Assembly (NCBI RefSeq): GCF_025699485.1
Contig: NZ_JANUXN010000004.1
Span: 124,001-188,000, forward strand
Direction of reading: 5' to 3'
Source of the DNA: Thauera carbonicopians
GTDB lineage: Bacteria > Pseudomonadota > Gammaproteobacteria > Burkholderiales > Rhodocyclaceae
Length of the DNA: 64,000 nucleotides
The notes under the pieces were generated by a model. The model was not told where the DNA came from and made no database searches. It saw only the letters and a list, made by a program, of their open reading frames with translations. A program made the translations under genes and the position numbers. This document shows positions 52,316 to 60,328 of the stretch, in pieces. Each line of letters begins with the position of its first letter. The stretch's first letter is position 1.

Positions 52316-53542
52316 ATGCCATCCCCGGACTCATCTTCACCCCTTCGCTGGAGCGATCTCACCCATCCCGTCGTGGCCGGGCTGATCTCGGTCATCGTGA
52401 ACTACGGCGGCACTTTCATCCTGGTGTTCCAGGCGGCCAAGGTGGCGGGGCTCAGCCCCGAGCTGACCGCCTCGTGGGTGTGGTCGGTCTCGATCGGCGT
52501 GGGCGTGACGGGCCTGATCCTGAGCTGGGCGACCCGCGAGCCGATCATCACCGCCTGGTCGACGCCGGCGGCGGCCTTTCTGGTCACCACCCTGGCGACG
52601 ACGCCGTATGCCGAGGCGGTGGGCGCCTATCTGATTTCCGCGGCGGCCTTCGTCGTGCTCGGGCTGTCGGGCTGTTTCGAGCGCGTCATCCGACTGATTC
52701 CGCCGGGCGTCGCTGCCGGGCTGCTGGCAGGCATCCTGCTGCAGTTCGGCATCAAGGCCTTCGCCGGCATGAGCGTGGACCCTGCGCTGGCTGGGCTGCT
52801 GATCGTGGCCTACGTGGTGCTGAAGCGGGTCTCCGCACGCTATGCCGTCGTCGGCATCCTGGTGCTGGGGCTGGCTTTCCTGTTGCTGCAGCAGCGCGTC
52901 GATCTGTCCGGGCTGGAACTGAAGTTCGCCGCGCCGGTGTTCACGATGCCCGAATTCTCGCTCAACGCCCTGCTCAGCGTCGCGCTGCCGCTGTTCCTGA
53001 TCACGCTGACCGGGCAGTACATGCCGGGCATGCTGGTGCTGCGCAACGACGGCTTCAGGACCAGCGCCAACCCGATCGTCGCCGTCACCGGCCTCGGTTC
53101 GCTGCTGATGGCGCCGTTCGGCTCGCACGCCTTCAACATCGCCGCCATCACCGCCGCGATCGCCACCGGCAGGGAGGCGCACGAGGATCCGTCCAGGCGC
53201 TGGATCGCCGGCATCGCCGCGGGGGTCTGCTACATTCTGGTCGGCGTCTTCGGCGTGACGCTGGCGGCGGTGTTCATGGCTTTTCCGGCCACCTTCATCT
53301 CCACGCTGGCCGGCCTGGCGCTGCTCGGCACCATCGGCGGCAGCCTCGCCAATGCCCTGGCCGAACCGAAGGCGCGCGAGGCCGCGCTGATCACCTTTCT
53401 CGCCGCGGCCGCCAACATCACGATGTTCGGCATCGGCGGCGCATTCTGGGGGCTGCTGATCGGCCTGCTGGCCCATGCCGTCCTCGACGGCCAGCCATCG
53501 TGGCGCAGGCTCTCCGCCGGCCTCGCCACCAGGAAGGGGTGA
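52316..53542 (+). CDS. BenE-family transporter (benzoate/H+ symporter family)
   Basis: Encodes a transporter of about 408 residues with 11-12 membrane segments of the BenE family. Conserved sequence includes GYSTPAAAFLV-like WSTPAAAFLVTTLATTPYA, LIPPGVAAGLLAGILLQFGI, LFLITLTGQYMPGMLVLRND and APFGSHAFNIAAITAAIATG. The ATG at 52316 has GGAG 6 bp upstream; an ATG at 52304 is in frame but lacks a ribosome site. BenE itself imports benzoate, but here the neighbours are a PLP-sensing MocR regulator and a PLP-binding YggS protein, so another substrate is possible. Confidence 0.85.
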   Translation: MPSPDSSSPLRWSDLTHPVVAGLISVIVNYGGTFILVFQAAKVAGLSPELTASWVWSVSIGVGVTGLILSWATREPIITAWSTPAAAFLVTTLATTPYAEAVGAYLISAAAFVVLGLSGCFERVIRLIPPGVAAGLLAGILLQFGIKAFAGMSVDPALAGLLIVAYVVLKRVSARYAVVGILVLGLAFLLLQQRVDLSGLELKFAAPVFTMPEFSLNALLSVALPLFLITLTGQYMPGMLVLRNDGFRTSANPIVAVTGLGSLLMAPFGSHAFNIAAITAAIATGREAHEDPSRRWIAGIAAGVCYILVGVFGVTLAAVFMAFPATFISTLAGLALLGTIGGSLANALAEPKAREAALITFLAAAANITMFGIGGAFWGLLIGLLAHAVLDGQPSWRRLSAGLATRKG

Positions 53543-53545
53543 ATC

Positions 53546-54349
53546 ATGACAAGGACGACACAGACCCGCCACGACCAGCACGGCCTTTATCCCCAGGCCG
53601 GTACGGTCGAGGACTTCCGCCACAATCTCGCCGCCGTGCAGGCCCGCATCACCTCGGCCTGCCGGCGCGCCGGGCGCGACCCGGCCGGCGTGCGGCTGCT
53701 GCCGGTGAGCAAGACCAAGCCGGCCGCCAGCCTGCGCCTGGCCCATGCCGCCGGTTGCCGCATGTTCGGCGAGAACAAGGTGCAGGAAGCCCATGGCAAA
53801 TGGGAGGCGATGCAGGATCTGGCCGATCTGCAGTGGTCGGTGATCGGCCATCTGCAGACCAACAAGGCGAAGCTGGTGGCGCGCTTCGCCAGCGAGTTCC
53901 AGGCGCTGGACAGCCTGCGCGTGGCCGCCGCGCTGGATCGGCGCCTGCAGGCCGAGGGCCGTGCGCTCGACGTCTTCGTGCAGGTCAATACCTCGGGCGA
54001 GGCGAGCAAGTACGGCCTGGCGCCCGCGGACGTGCCGGCCTTCCTCAGGGAGCTGCCGGCGTTTTCCTCGCTGCGCGTGCGCGGGCTGATGACCCTGGCG
54101 CTGTTTTCCGCCGAGGCCGGGCGGGTGCGCCGCTGCTTCGTGCTGCTGCGGCAGTTGCGCGAGCGCCTGCGCCAGGAGGCGCCGGCCGGCATCGTGCTGG
54201 ACGAACTGTCGATGGGCATGTCGGGCGACTTCGAGATCGCCATCGAGGAAGGGGCGACCGTGGTGCGCGTGGGGCAGGCCATCTTCGGCGCGCGGGCCTT
54301 GCCGGACAGCCATTACTGGCCGGCGGGTACGGCGGCAGACGAGCCGTGA
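53546..54349 (+). CDS. YggS/PROSC-family PLP homeostasis protein
   Basis: Encodes a 267-residue single-domain PLP-binding protein of the alanine-racemase barrel fold. The PLP Lys is Lys56 in LLPVSKTKPA; other family segments are RMFGENKVQEAHGKWEAM, WSVIGHLQTNKAK, LDVFVQVNTSGEASKYGL and MSGDFEIAIEEGATVVRVGQ. Such proteins buffer vitamin B6 and have no known catalysis. It starts 3 bp after the BenE-like stop region and so is in its operon. An N-terminal extension of about 20 residues (MTRTTQTRHDQHGLYPQAG) and its location suggest a specialised paralogue. Confidence 0.9.
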   Translation: MTRTTQTRHDQHGLYPQAGTVEDFRHNLAAVQARITSACRRAGRDPAGVRLLPVSKTKPAASLRLAHAAGCRMFGENKVQEAHGKWEAMQDLADLQWSVIGHLQTNKAKLVARFASEFQALDSLRVAAALDRRLQAEGRALDVFVQVNTSGEASKYGLAPADVPAFLRELPAFSSLRVRGLMTLALFSAEAGRVRRCFVLLRQLRERLRQEAPAGIVLDELSMGMSGDFEIAIEEGATVVRVGQAIFGARALPDSHYWPAGTAADEP

Positions 54350-54413
54350 AGCGCGCTTTGCCGCGGCCGATGCCCGCCAGGCGGTCCCTTTCGTGCGGGC
54401 CGGGGCCCGTGTT

Positions 54414-55415
54414 TCAGCCGCCGCGCACCATCTGCAGGATCCGGGTGGTATTCAGCCCGCGGGCCGTTTCCTGCATCTGCGGCAGGTACTGCGCCTGCAG
54501 TTGGCGGCCATCGGCCATCACGCGCTGGTAGGCGTCGCGCAGCATCTGCGTGTTCAGGTTGCGGCCGCCGGCATAGTACTGGTTGGCGACGTGGCCCAGC
54601 GCGTAGGTGGCGGCGAAGCTCATGCCGCTGCTCACGGCCTGGCGGCCCAGGCCGCCGAGGATGCCTTTGCCGGCCTTGCCCAGCAGGCCGCCGAGCAGCT
54701 TGCGGCCGGCCTGTTCCAGGTACTGGGAGGTCAGCCCCACGCCCAGCGTGGCGAGCAGATCCTTGATGTGGCCACCGTCCAGTTCGTAGCCGTAGCTCTG
54801 GCCGATCTGATAGACCAGCCGCATCTGCAGCGGAATGATCGCCAGCGTTGACAGGTTTTCGGGCAGCAGCTCGATGGCGCCGTTGAGGATCGCTGCGTTG
54901 AGGATCTTGCGGTCCATGTCGGCAACGGAAAGCGTTCCCGGGCGGCGCTGTGCGGCGGTGTCCGGCAGCGCATCGACTGCGGTGGGGTGCGGCGCGGTTT
55001 CGCCCGTCGCGACGATCTCCGGCAGTTCCGCGGCAGCCGTAGCCAGCGGCGCGCTCGCCAGCGTGTCGGCCTGGGCGGCGAACTCGGTCGGCGCCTGGCC
55101 CAGCGCTTCACGCAGCCGGGCCAGGAAGGCCTGCTCCTGCGTGCTGGTCCGGCCATCTGCCTCGCATACGCACACGGCCATCTCGTAGGCCAATTGACGC
55201 GCTTCGCTGCTGGCCAGCTTCGGCAGCACGTCGGCCAGTTGCACGCGGCGCATCAACACTTCCTGGTACAGCCCGGGCAGGTTGATCTGCTGGTCCTCGG
55301 CCAGCCCTTGTGCCACCTGGCGTATCTGCTCGCGCTCGCGATCGTGCTTGTCGCCGTCGGCATAGGCGGCCAGCAGGCAGACGGTGAGAATGGCGCGTGT
55401 TTCTTCGGGGGGCAT
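54414..55415 (-). CDS. TerB-like / DUF697 protein
   Basis: Encodes a 333-residue protein. Residues about 1-105 resemble TerB-type helical domains with acidic metal-site spacing (YADGDKHDREREQIRQVA and CEADGRTSTQEQAFLARL). A variable linker is followed by DUF697 (about 180-300: LSTLAIIPLQMRLVYQIGQS, YGYELDGGHIKDLLATLGVG) with Gly-rich hydrophobic stretches that may contact the membrane. The ATG at 55415 has GAGG upstream; a longer frame to 55532 is not homologous. Such proteins are found in stress or envelope contexts; the function here is unknown. Confidence 0.8.
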   Translation of the reverse strand: MPPEETRAILTVCLLAAYADGDKHDREREQIRQVAQGLAEDQQINLPGLYQEVLMRRVQLADVLPKLASSEARQLAYEMAVCVCEADGRTSTQEQAFLARLREALGQAPTEFAAQADTLASAPLATAAAELPEIVATGETAPHPTAVDALPDTAAQRRPGTLSVADMDRKILNAAILNGAIELLPENLSTLAIIPLQMRLVYQIGQSYGYELDGGHIKDLLATLGVGLTSQYLEQAGRKLLGGLLGKAGKGILGGLGRQAVSSGMSFAATYALGHVANQYYAGGRNLNTQMLRDAYQRVMADGRQLQAQYLPQMQETARGLNTTRILQMVRGG

Positions 55416-55651
55416 CGGAGTCCTCGTCGCATCGGGTTGCCGTTCATGCCGACCATTTCGCGCAGCCGGCAAAAAGATACCGGATTCTCCACTTCCTCCA
55501 TCCAGTCGTACAAGGTTTCCGCCAGCCGGCAACAGCTGGAGATGAAATTACCAAGAATGGGCATTTGAGATGGATAATGCCATTGCTAAAGAAATGGTTT
55601 TAGCATCCGTTGATGCAAGCACCCTGAAAACATTCCCTGGCGGAAACAAGA

Positions 55652-57286
55652 ATGAAAAACAACCAGCCCGTTACATCGGTCGAGACACTGGTGCCCGAAG
55701 GCGAGTTCATCTACAGCCGGACCGACTGTCTGGGCAATATCGTCGCGGCAAACGATCTCTTCGTCGCCCTGTCGGGCTTCAGCCGCGAGGAGCTGATCGG
55801 CCAGCCGCACAACGTCGTCCGCCATCCCGACATGCCGTCGGCAGCCTACGTGGACCTGTGGCGGGCGCTGAAGGCGGGCGAACCCTGGAGTGGCTACGTC
55901 AAGAACCGCCGCAAGGACGGCGGTTTCTACTGGGTGCGGGCGTTCGCTTCGCCGGTGCGCGAGAACGGCAAGGTGATCGGCTACGAATCCGTGCGGCGCC
56001 ATGTCGATCGGGCGACGATTGCCGAGGTCGATGCCGCTTATCGCCGGATGCGCGCCCATCCTGGCCGCTTCGAGGTGCGTGACGGGCGCGTGGTCCGGGC
56101 CGGGCTGGTGGGGCGACTGTCGGATGGGTCGCTGGCGGTGCGCTTCGGCCTCGGGCTGGGCGTCGCGGCGGCCGGTGCGGTGTTGCTGGCCTTGGCCGCA
56201 TTCGGTGGCTGGGCCTTGCCCGATGCCTGGCTGTGGGCGGTGCTGGCGGTGGTCCTCGCAGTCATCGGCTGGCTGCAGTTCGGCGTGATGCGAGGCGTGC
56301 GCGCGGATCTGTCCCGCCTGCGCGAAACCATGTCGGCAGCACAGCGGGATGGCGATCTGCGCCGTGTCGTCCATGTCGAAGGCGGCGGCGAAGTGCGTGC
56401 GATCGGAGACGCCTTTAACGCGATGATGGCCAACCTGCAGGCAATCCTGATCAATGTCCGCGAGGCGGCGGAGCGGATCGTGGCGCAGTCGGATACGCTG
56501 AAGCAGTCGAGCGGCCTGGTGTCGGACGGTGCAGCGGGCATGAGCGAGACGGCGTCGTCCACCGCAGCGGCGGTCGAGCAGGTGACCGTGGCAGTGGGCG
56601 AAGTGGCCGAGCATGCGCTCGCCTCCGCCGAGGCCGCACGCGAGACGCAGCGAGCCGCAGCCGAAGGCATGGCGCAGGCTGAACGGGCCGTGAGCGAGAT
56701 CGGGCAACTGGCGCGGACGGTGGGCGAAACCGCTGCCAGCATGGACAGGCTCAGGGTGGCCTCGGGCGAGATCGGCAACATCGCCATCGTCATCAAGGAG
56801 ATCGCCGATCAGACCAACCTGCTGGCGCTCAATGCCGCGATCGAAGCGGCACGGGCGGGCGAATGGGGGCGCGGCTTCGCGGTGGTGGCGGACGAGGTGC
56901 GCAAGCTGGCCGAAAGGACGACGGCGGCGACGGGCGAGATCGGCGCCATCATCGGTTCGCTGCACGACGAAACCCGGACTGCGGTCGGCAATGCCGAATC
57001 CGGCAGTAAGCAGGTGCGCCTCAGCGTCGGCCTGATCGAAGAGACCCAGGCGGCCCTGGCGGCGATCCGGGCATCGGCCGAGAACAGCCTGAGCCTGATC
57101 GACGGCATCGAGCTGGCCACCCGCGAGCAATCGGCCGCGGTGACCTCGATCGCCGGCAGCGTCGAGGGCATTGCCCGTCGCGCCGGGGAGTCCTCGGTCG
57201 CGGTGAGCGGCATTGCCGGTGCGTCGCGCGGCCTGGCCGAAGTGTCCTGCGGGCTCGACGCCGCCCTGGCGCGGATAAAGGTCTGA
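55652..57286 (+). CDS. Aer-like PAS-containing chemoreceptor
   Basis: Encodes a 544-residue receptor. The N-terminal PAS domain (about 15-125: [60 protein letters not shown]) is of the Aer type that usually binds FAD. Two adjacent membrane segments (about 168-212) with almost no periplasmic loop follow, then HAMP and the signalling domain with [20 protein letters not shown] and [20 protein letters not shown]. It should mediate redox or energy taxis. It lacks chemotaxis partners nearby. Confidence 0.9.
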   Translation: MKNNQPVTSVETLVPEGEFIYSRTDCLGNIVAANDLFVALSGFSREELIGQPHNVVRHPDMPSAAYVDLWRALKAGEPWSGYVKNRRKDGGFYWVRAFASPVRENGKVIGYESVRRHVDRATIAEVDAAYRRMRAHPGRFEVRDGRVVRAGLVGRLSDGSLAVRFGLGLGVAAAGAVLLALAAFGGWALPDAWLWAVLAVVLAVIGWLQFGVMRGVRADLSRLRETMSAAQRDGDLRRVVHVEGGGEVRAIGDAFNAMMANLQAILINVREAAERIVAQSDTLKQSSGLVSDGAAGMSETASSTAAAVEQVTVAVGEVAEHALASAEAARETQRAAAEGMAQAERAVSEIGQLARTVGETAASMDRLRVASGEIGNIAIVIKEIADQTNLLALNAAIEAARAGEWGRGFAVVADEVRKLAERTTAATGEIGAIIGSLHDETRTAVGNAESGSKQVRLSVGLIEETQAALAAIRASAENSLSLIDGIELATREQSAAVTSIAGSVEGIARRAGESSVAVSGIAGASRGLAEVSCGLDAALARIKV

Positions 57287-57353
57287 CACGGGGGCCGGGC
57301 GGCGGGCCGGGGAGCCGAGACTGTGCGAGCCGAGCGGCGTTACACTGCCGGCC

Positions 57354-57788
57354 ATGATGAACCTGACCACTCCGGCGCTGCTGTTTCCGGCAATCTCGCT
57401 GTTGCTGCTCGCCTACACCAACCGTTTCCTGACGCTGGCGCAAGTCATTCGCCAACTGAACTCGTCATCCGACCGTGGCGGCGAACTGGTGCAATGCCAG
57501 TTGCCCGGGCTCAAGCGCCGCATCATGCTGACCCAGTACATGCAGGGCTTCGGCGTGTTCAGCTTCCTGCTGTGCGCGCTGTCGATGTTCGCGCTGTTCA
57601 TGGAAGCCGACCTGCCGGGCAAGCTGCTGTTCGGAACCAGCATCCTGGCGCTTGCCCTGTCGCTGGTGCTGTCGCTGATCGAAGTGCTGCTGTCGACCGA
57701 GGCCTTGTCGCTGGTGGTTCGGGATCTGGAATCGGCGAAATCCTTGGGCAGCGAGCAGGATGGAAGCCAGCGAGTCAGCGGCTCGTGA
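57354..57788 (+). CDS. DUF2721 small membrane protein
   Basis: Encodes a 144-residue protein with three membrane segments (about 6-26, 65-86, 90-112) and the DUF2721 pattern FPAISLLLLAYTNRFLTLAQ, VIRQL and RRIMLTQYMQGFGVFSFLLC. It starts at ATG 57354; a second ATG follows directly. Its last 14 bp overlap the end of the convergent OmpA-like gene. Function is unknown. Confidence 0.8.
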   Translation: MMNLTTPALLFPAISLLLLAYTNRFLTLAQVIRQLNSSSDRGGELVQCQLPGLKRRIMLTQYMQGFGVFSFLLCALSMFALFMEADLPGKLLFGTSILALALSLVLSLIEVLLSTEALSLVVRDLESAKSLGSEQDGSQRVSGS

Positions 57789-58899
57789 GCTTGAGCTCGA
57801 TGCGGCGGTTGCGGGCGTAGGCTTCGTCGCTGGTCCGTGTGTCGAGCGGGTGGAATTCGCCGTAGCCGGTGGCGGCCAGGCGCTGCGGTGGAATGCCCTG
57901 GGCGCGCAGGATCTTGACGATGGCCAGCGCGCGCGCGGTGGAGAGCTCCCAGTTGGATGGGAAGCGCGGCGTCGAGATCGGCCGGCGGTCGGTATGGCCA
58001 TCGACCTGCAGCACCCAGGGCAGGTCGGCCGGGATCTCGGCGGCCAGCGTCTTCAGCGTTTCGGCCAGGCGGGTGAGCTGGACCATGCCGTCGGCGCTGA
58101 CTTCGTCCGAGGCGGTCGGGAACAGCACTTCGCTCGAGAATACGAAGCGGTCGCCGACGATCTGGATGTCCTTGCGCTCGCCGAGCACGGCCTGCAGGCG
58201 GCCGAAGAATTCCGAACGGTAGCGCGCCAGCTCCTGCACGCGGGCGGCCAGCGCCAGGTTCAGTTCGCGGCCCAGTTCATCGATCTTGAGATCCTTGTCG
58301 CGCGCGGCCGCTTCGGCGGCGGCCAGCGCGATGTTGAGCTGTTCGAGCTGGCTGCGCACGGCGGCGAGCTGGCGGTTCAGCAGTTCGACCTGGGCGATGG
58401 CCTGGGCGGACATCTCGGTCTGTTCCTTGAGGCCGCGTTCGCTGGTGTCGAGATCGCTGGCCAAGCGCGCGACTTCGGCTTCGAGCTCGGCCTTCAGGCG
58501 TTCGAGGACGGCGATGTCGGCGCCCAGCCGGGCGGCTTCCTCGCGCTGCGCACGGGCTTCGTCCTGCGCGGCATGGAGTTCGTCGCGGGCGCTGAACAAC
58601 TCGGTGGACAGCGCTTCGCGTTCGCGCTCGGTGGCGGCCAGCGAAGCGCTCAGTTCGCCGACTTGCGCGTCGGCCCGCTCGCGCGCCGACTGTTCCAGGC
58701 TCAGCGTCTGCGCCAGCGCCGCCAGCTCGGCGTTGAGGCGCGCCAGCGCGCGGTCGCGTCCGCTGACCGCGTCGCTGAGCACGAACTGGCCGATGACGAA
58801 GATCAGGATCACGAACACCAGCACCATCAGCAGCGAGGCCAGGGCATCGACGAAGCCGGGCCAGAAGTCCAGCGCGCGGCGTTGTTTCAGGCGGGCCAT
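57775..58899 (-). CDS. MotB/OmpA-like peptidoglycan-binding stator-type protein
   Basis: Encodes a 374-residue inner-membrane protein. One membrane segment (about 20-40) carries the conserved Asp of MotB-type ion channels (FWPGFVDALASLLMVLVFVI). A very long coiled coil follows (about 45-220, Ala/Glu/Arg-rich), then an OmpA-like domain (about 245-374: LFPTASDEVSADGMVQLTRL, VDGHTDRRPI, LSTARALAIVKILRAQG, ATGYGEFHPLD, NRRIELKL). It should couple an ion gradient to the cell wall together with the MotA-like protein encoded 3 bp upstream. It is not a flagellar stator by context, since no flagellar genes are present. Confidence 0.84.
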   Translation of the reverse strand: MARLKQRRALDFWPGFVDALASLLMVLVFVILIFVIGQFVLSDAVSGRDRALARLNAELAALAQTLSLEQSARERADAQVGELSASLAATEREREALSTELFSARDELHAAQDEARAQREEAARLGADIAVLERLKAELEAEVARLASDLDTSERGLKEQTEMSAQAIAQVELLNRQLAAVRSQLEQLNIALAAAEAAARDKDLKIDELGRELNLALAARVQELARYRSEFFGRLQAVLGERKDIQIVGDRFVFSSEVLFPTASDEVSADGMVQLTRLAETLKTLAAEIPADLPWVLQVDGHTDRRPISTPRFPSNWELSTARALAIVKILRAQGIPPQRLAATGYGEFHPLDTRTSDEAYARNRRIELKLTSR

Positions 58900-58902
58900 C
58901 GC

Positions 58903-59976
58903 TCAGTTTGCCTTCTGCCCGCCGAGCGCCGCGGCGATGGTGCGCGACAGCAGGCGCAGTTCGGCGCGCAGTTCTTCCGAGAACTGGGCGGTCTGGGTGC
59001 TCTGTGCCGGCTGCTGGGCGAGCTGGCGGATCAGGCCGCGCAGGTCTTCCTGCGACGAGGACAGCGCCGACAGGTCGCGCGATTCGCGGCCGATGAGTTC
59101 GGCCAGGCGGCCGATCTGGGTATTGAGTTCGGCAAGGTGCTCGGCGGTGACGCGGCGTTCGCGTTCGGATTCGGCCGCGGTGCGCTGCATGCGCTCCATG
59201 CCTTCGGCGGTCTGCTCCAGCAGGGCCTGCACGTAGGCCGGCACGCTGGCCTCGCCTTCGAGGCCGGTCGAGGAGGGCAGCCGGGTGATGTGCGACAGCC
59301 ATTCTTCCAGCTCGTTGTAGAAGCGGTTCTGTGCATGCCCCGCCTGCAGGTCGAGAAAACCGACGACGAGCGAACCGGCGAGGCCGAACAGCGAAGTCGA
59401 GAAGCTGGTCGCCATGCCGCCGAGCGGTTCGTCGAGATGGGCCTTGAGGCTCTCGAACATCGCCACCGGATCGGTGCCGACGCTCATGTCGCTGATGATC
59501 TCGCTGATCGAGCGGATGGTGATGAGCAGGCCCCAGAACGTACCGAGCAGGCCGATGAAGATCAGCAGGCCGACGATGTAGCGCGACAGGTCGCGCTGTT
59601 CTTCGAGGCGGATCTGCACGCTGTCGAGCAGGGTGCGCATCGAGGCCGGCGACAGGTGCGATTCACCGCGCCGGCGGTTCGACAGCAGCCGTGCCATCGG
59701 TGCCAGCAGCACGGGACGCAGGTCTGGTGCGGCTTCCGGGTGGCGCTGGAAAGCTTCGATCCACAGCACTTCGCGCTGCAGCCGCCAGACCTGGCGCAGA
59801 TTGACCGCGATGCCGATCGCCAGCACGAACAGGATCACGCCGTTGAAGCCGGGGTTGGCGAGAAAGGCATGCTTGAGCTGCGGTACCAGCACTGCGGCGA
59901 GCAGCGCCACCAGCGCCAGGAAGACGCCCATCCAGGTCGTGACGTGGACCGGCTTGGTGAAGACCTTGTGTTCCAT
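58903..59976 (-). CDS. MotA/TolQ/ExbB-like ion-channel protein
   Basis: Encodes a 357-residue membrane protein with three membrane segments of the MotA/TolQ/ExbB type. The first two are at about 14-34 and 40-60; the conserved pair region is SRYIVGLLIFIGLLGTFWGL and GGMATSFSTSLFGLAGSLVV. A C-terminal helical tail (about 230-350) is Glu/Arg/Gln-rich and may match the partner's coiled coil. The ATG at 59976 starts at the family N-terminus (MEHKVFTKPVHVTTW); an upstream in-frame start adds a doubtful 16 residues. It forms a pair with the downstream gene. Confidence 0.84.
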   Translation of the reverse strand: MEHKVFTKPVHVTTWMGVFLALVALLAAVLVPQLKHAFLANPGFNGVILFVLAIGIAVNLRQVWRLQREVLWIEAFQRHPEAAPDLRPVLLAPMARLLSNRRRGESHLSPASMRTLLDSVQIRLEEQRDLSRYIVGLLIFIGLLGTFWGLLITIRSISEIISDMSVGTDPVAMFESLKAHLDEPLGGMATSFSTSLFGLAGSLVVGFLDLQAGHAQNRFYNELEEWLSHITRLPSSTGLEGEASVPAYVQALLEQTAEGMERMQRTAAESERERRVTAEHLAELNTQIGRLAELIGRESRDLSALSSSQEDLRGLIRQLAQQPAQSTQTAQFSEELRAELRLLSRTIAAALGGQKAN

Positions 59977-60328
59977 GGGGACGACATCCTCATTGCTGGA
60001 CGCGGCGGCGCCCGAGGCGGGCAAGCCCCTGCCGGCCAGCGCTCGTGGGCAAACTCTCCGTGCCGTTGAAGTCTAGCGCGAATTCGGCATGCCAGCGCTG
60101 CGCGAACGGCGTCCGGGCGCCTGGCGCCGGCTACAGCCGACCACGTCCGGGGGCGAATCCGGCGATTGCAACAATTCACTACATTCCGCAAACAGTTGCG
60201 CAAACATGGCTTGCGAAACTCCAGCCTGAATCGACACGGACTGCATGTCGTGTCGCACCCGGACCGCAGAACGAAACCAGAGCAGCGGCCGAGGAGACAG
60301 GCAGTACGACACTGGAGGAGAGAAGGGC
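59977..60328. other. Divergent promoter region, stator-like pair / acyl-CoA synthetase
   Basis: A 352-bp gap without a credible gene. The stretch 60165-60215 is less GC-rich and contains the direct repeat GCAAACA at 60188-60194 and 60200-60206, followed by TTGCG, which could be part of a promoter or operator. Nothing else stands out. Confidence 0.5.

Noticed and set aside
57775-59976. Zorya-type defence system (ZorAB-like pair)
   Set aside because: No ZorC, ZorD or ZorE-like genes lie within reach: the neighbours are DUF2721 and an acyl-CoA synthetase. The pair alone is also found in non-defence contexts.
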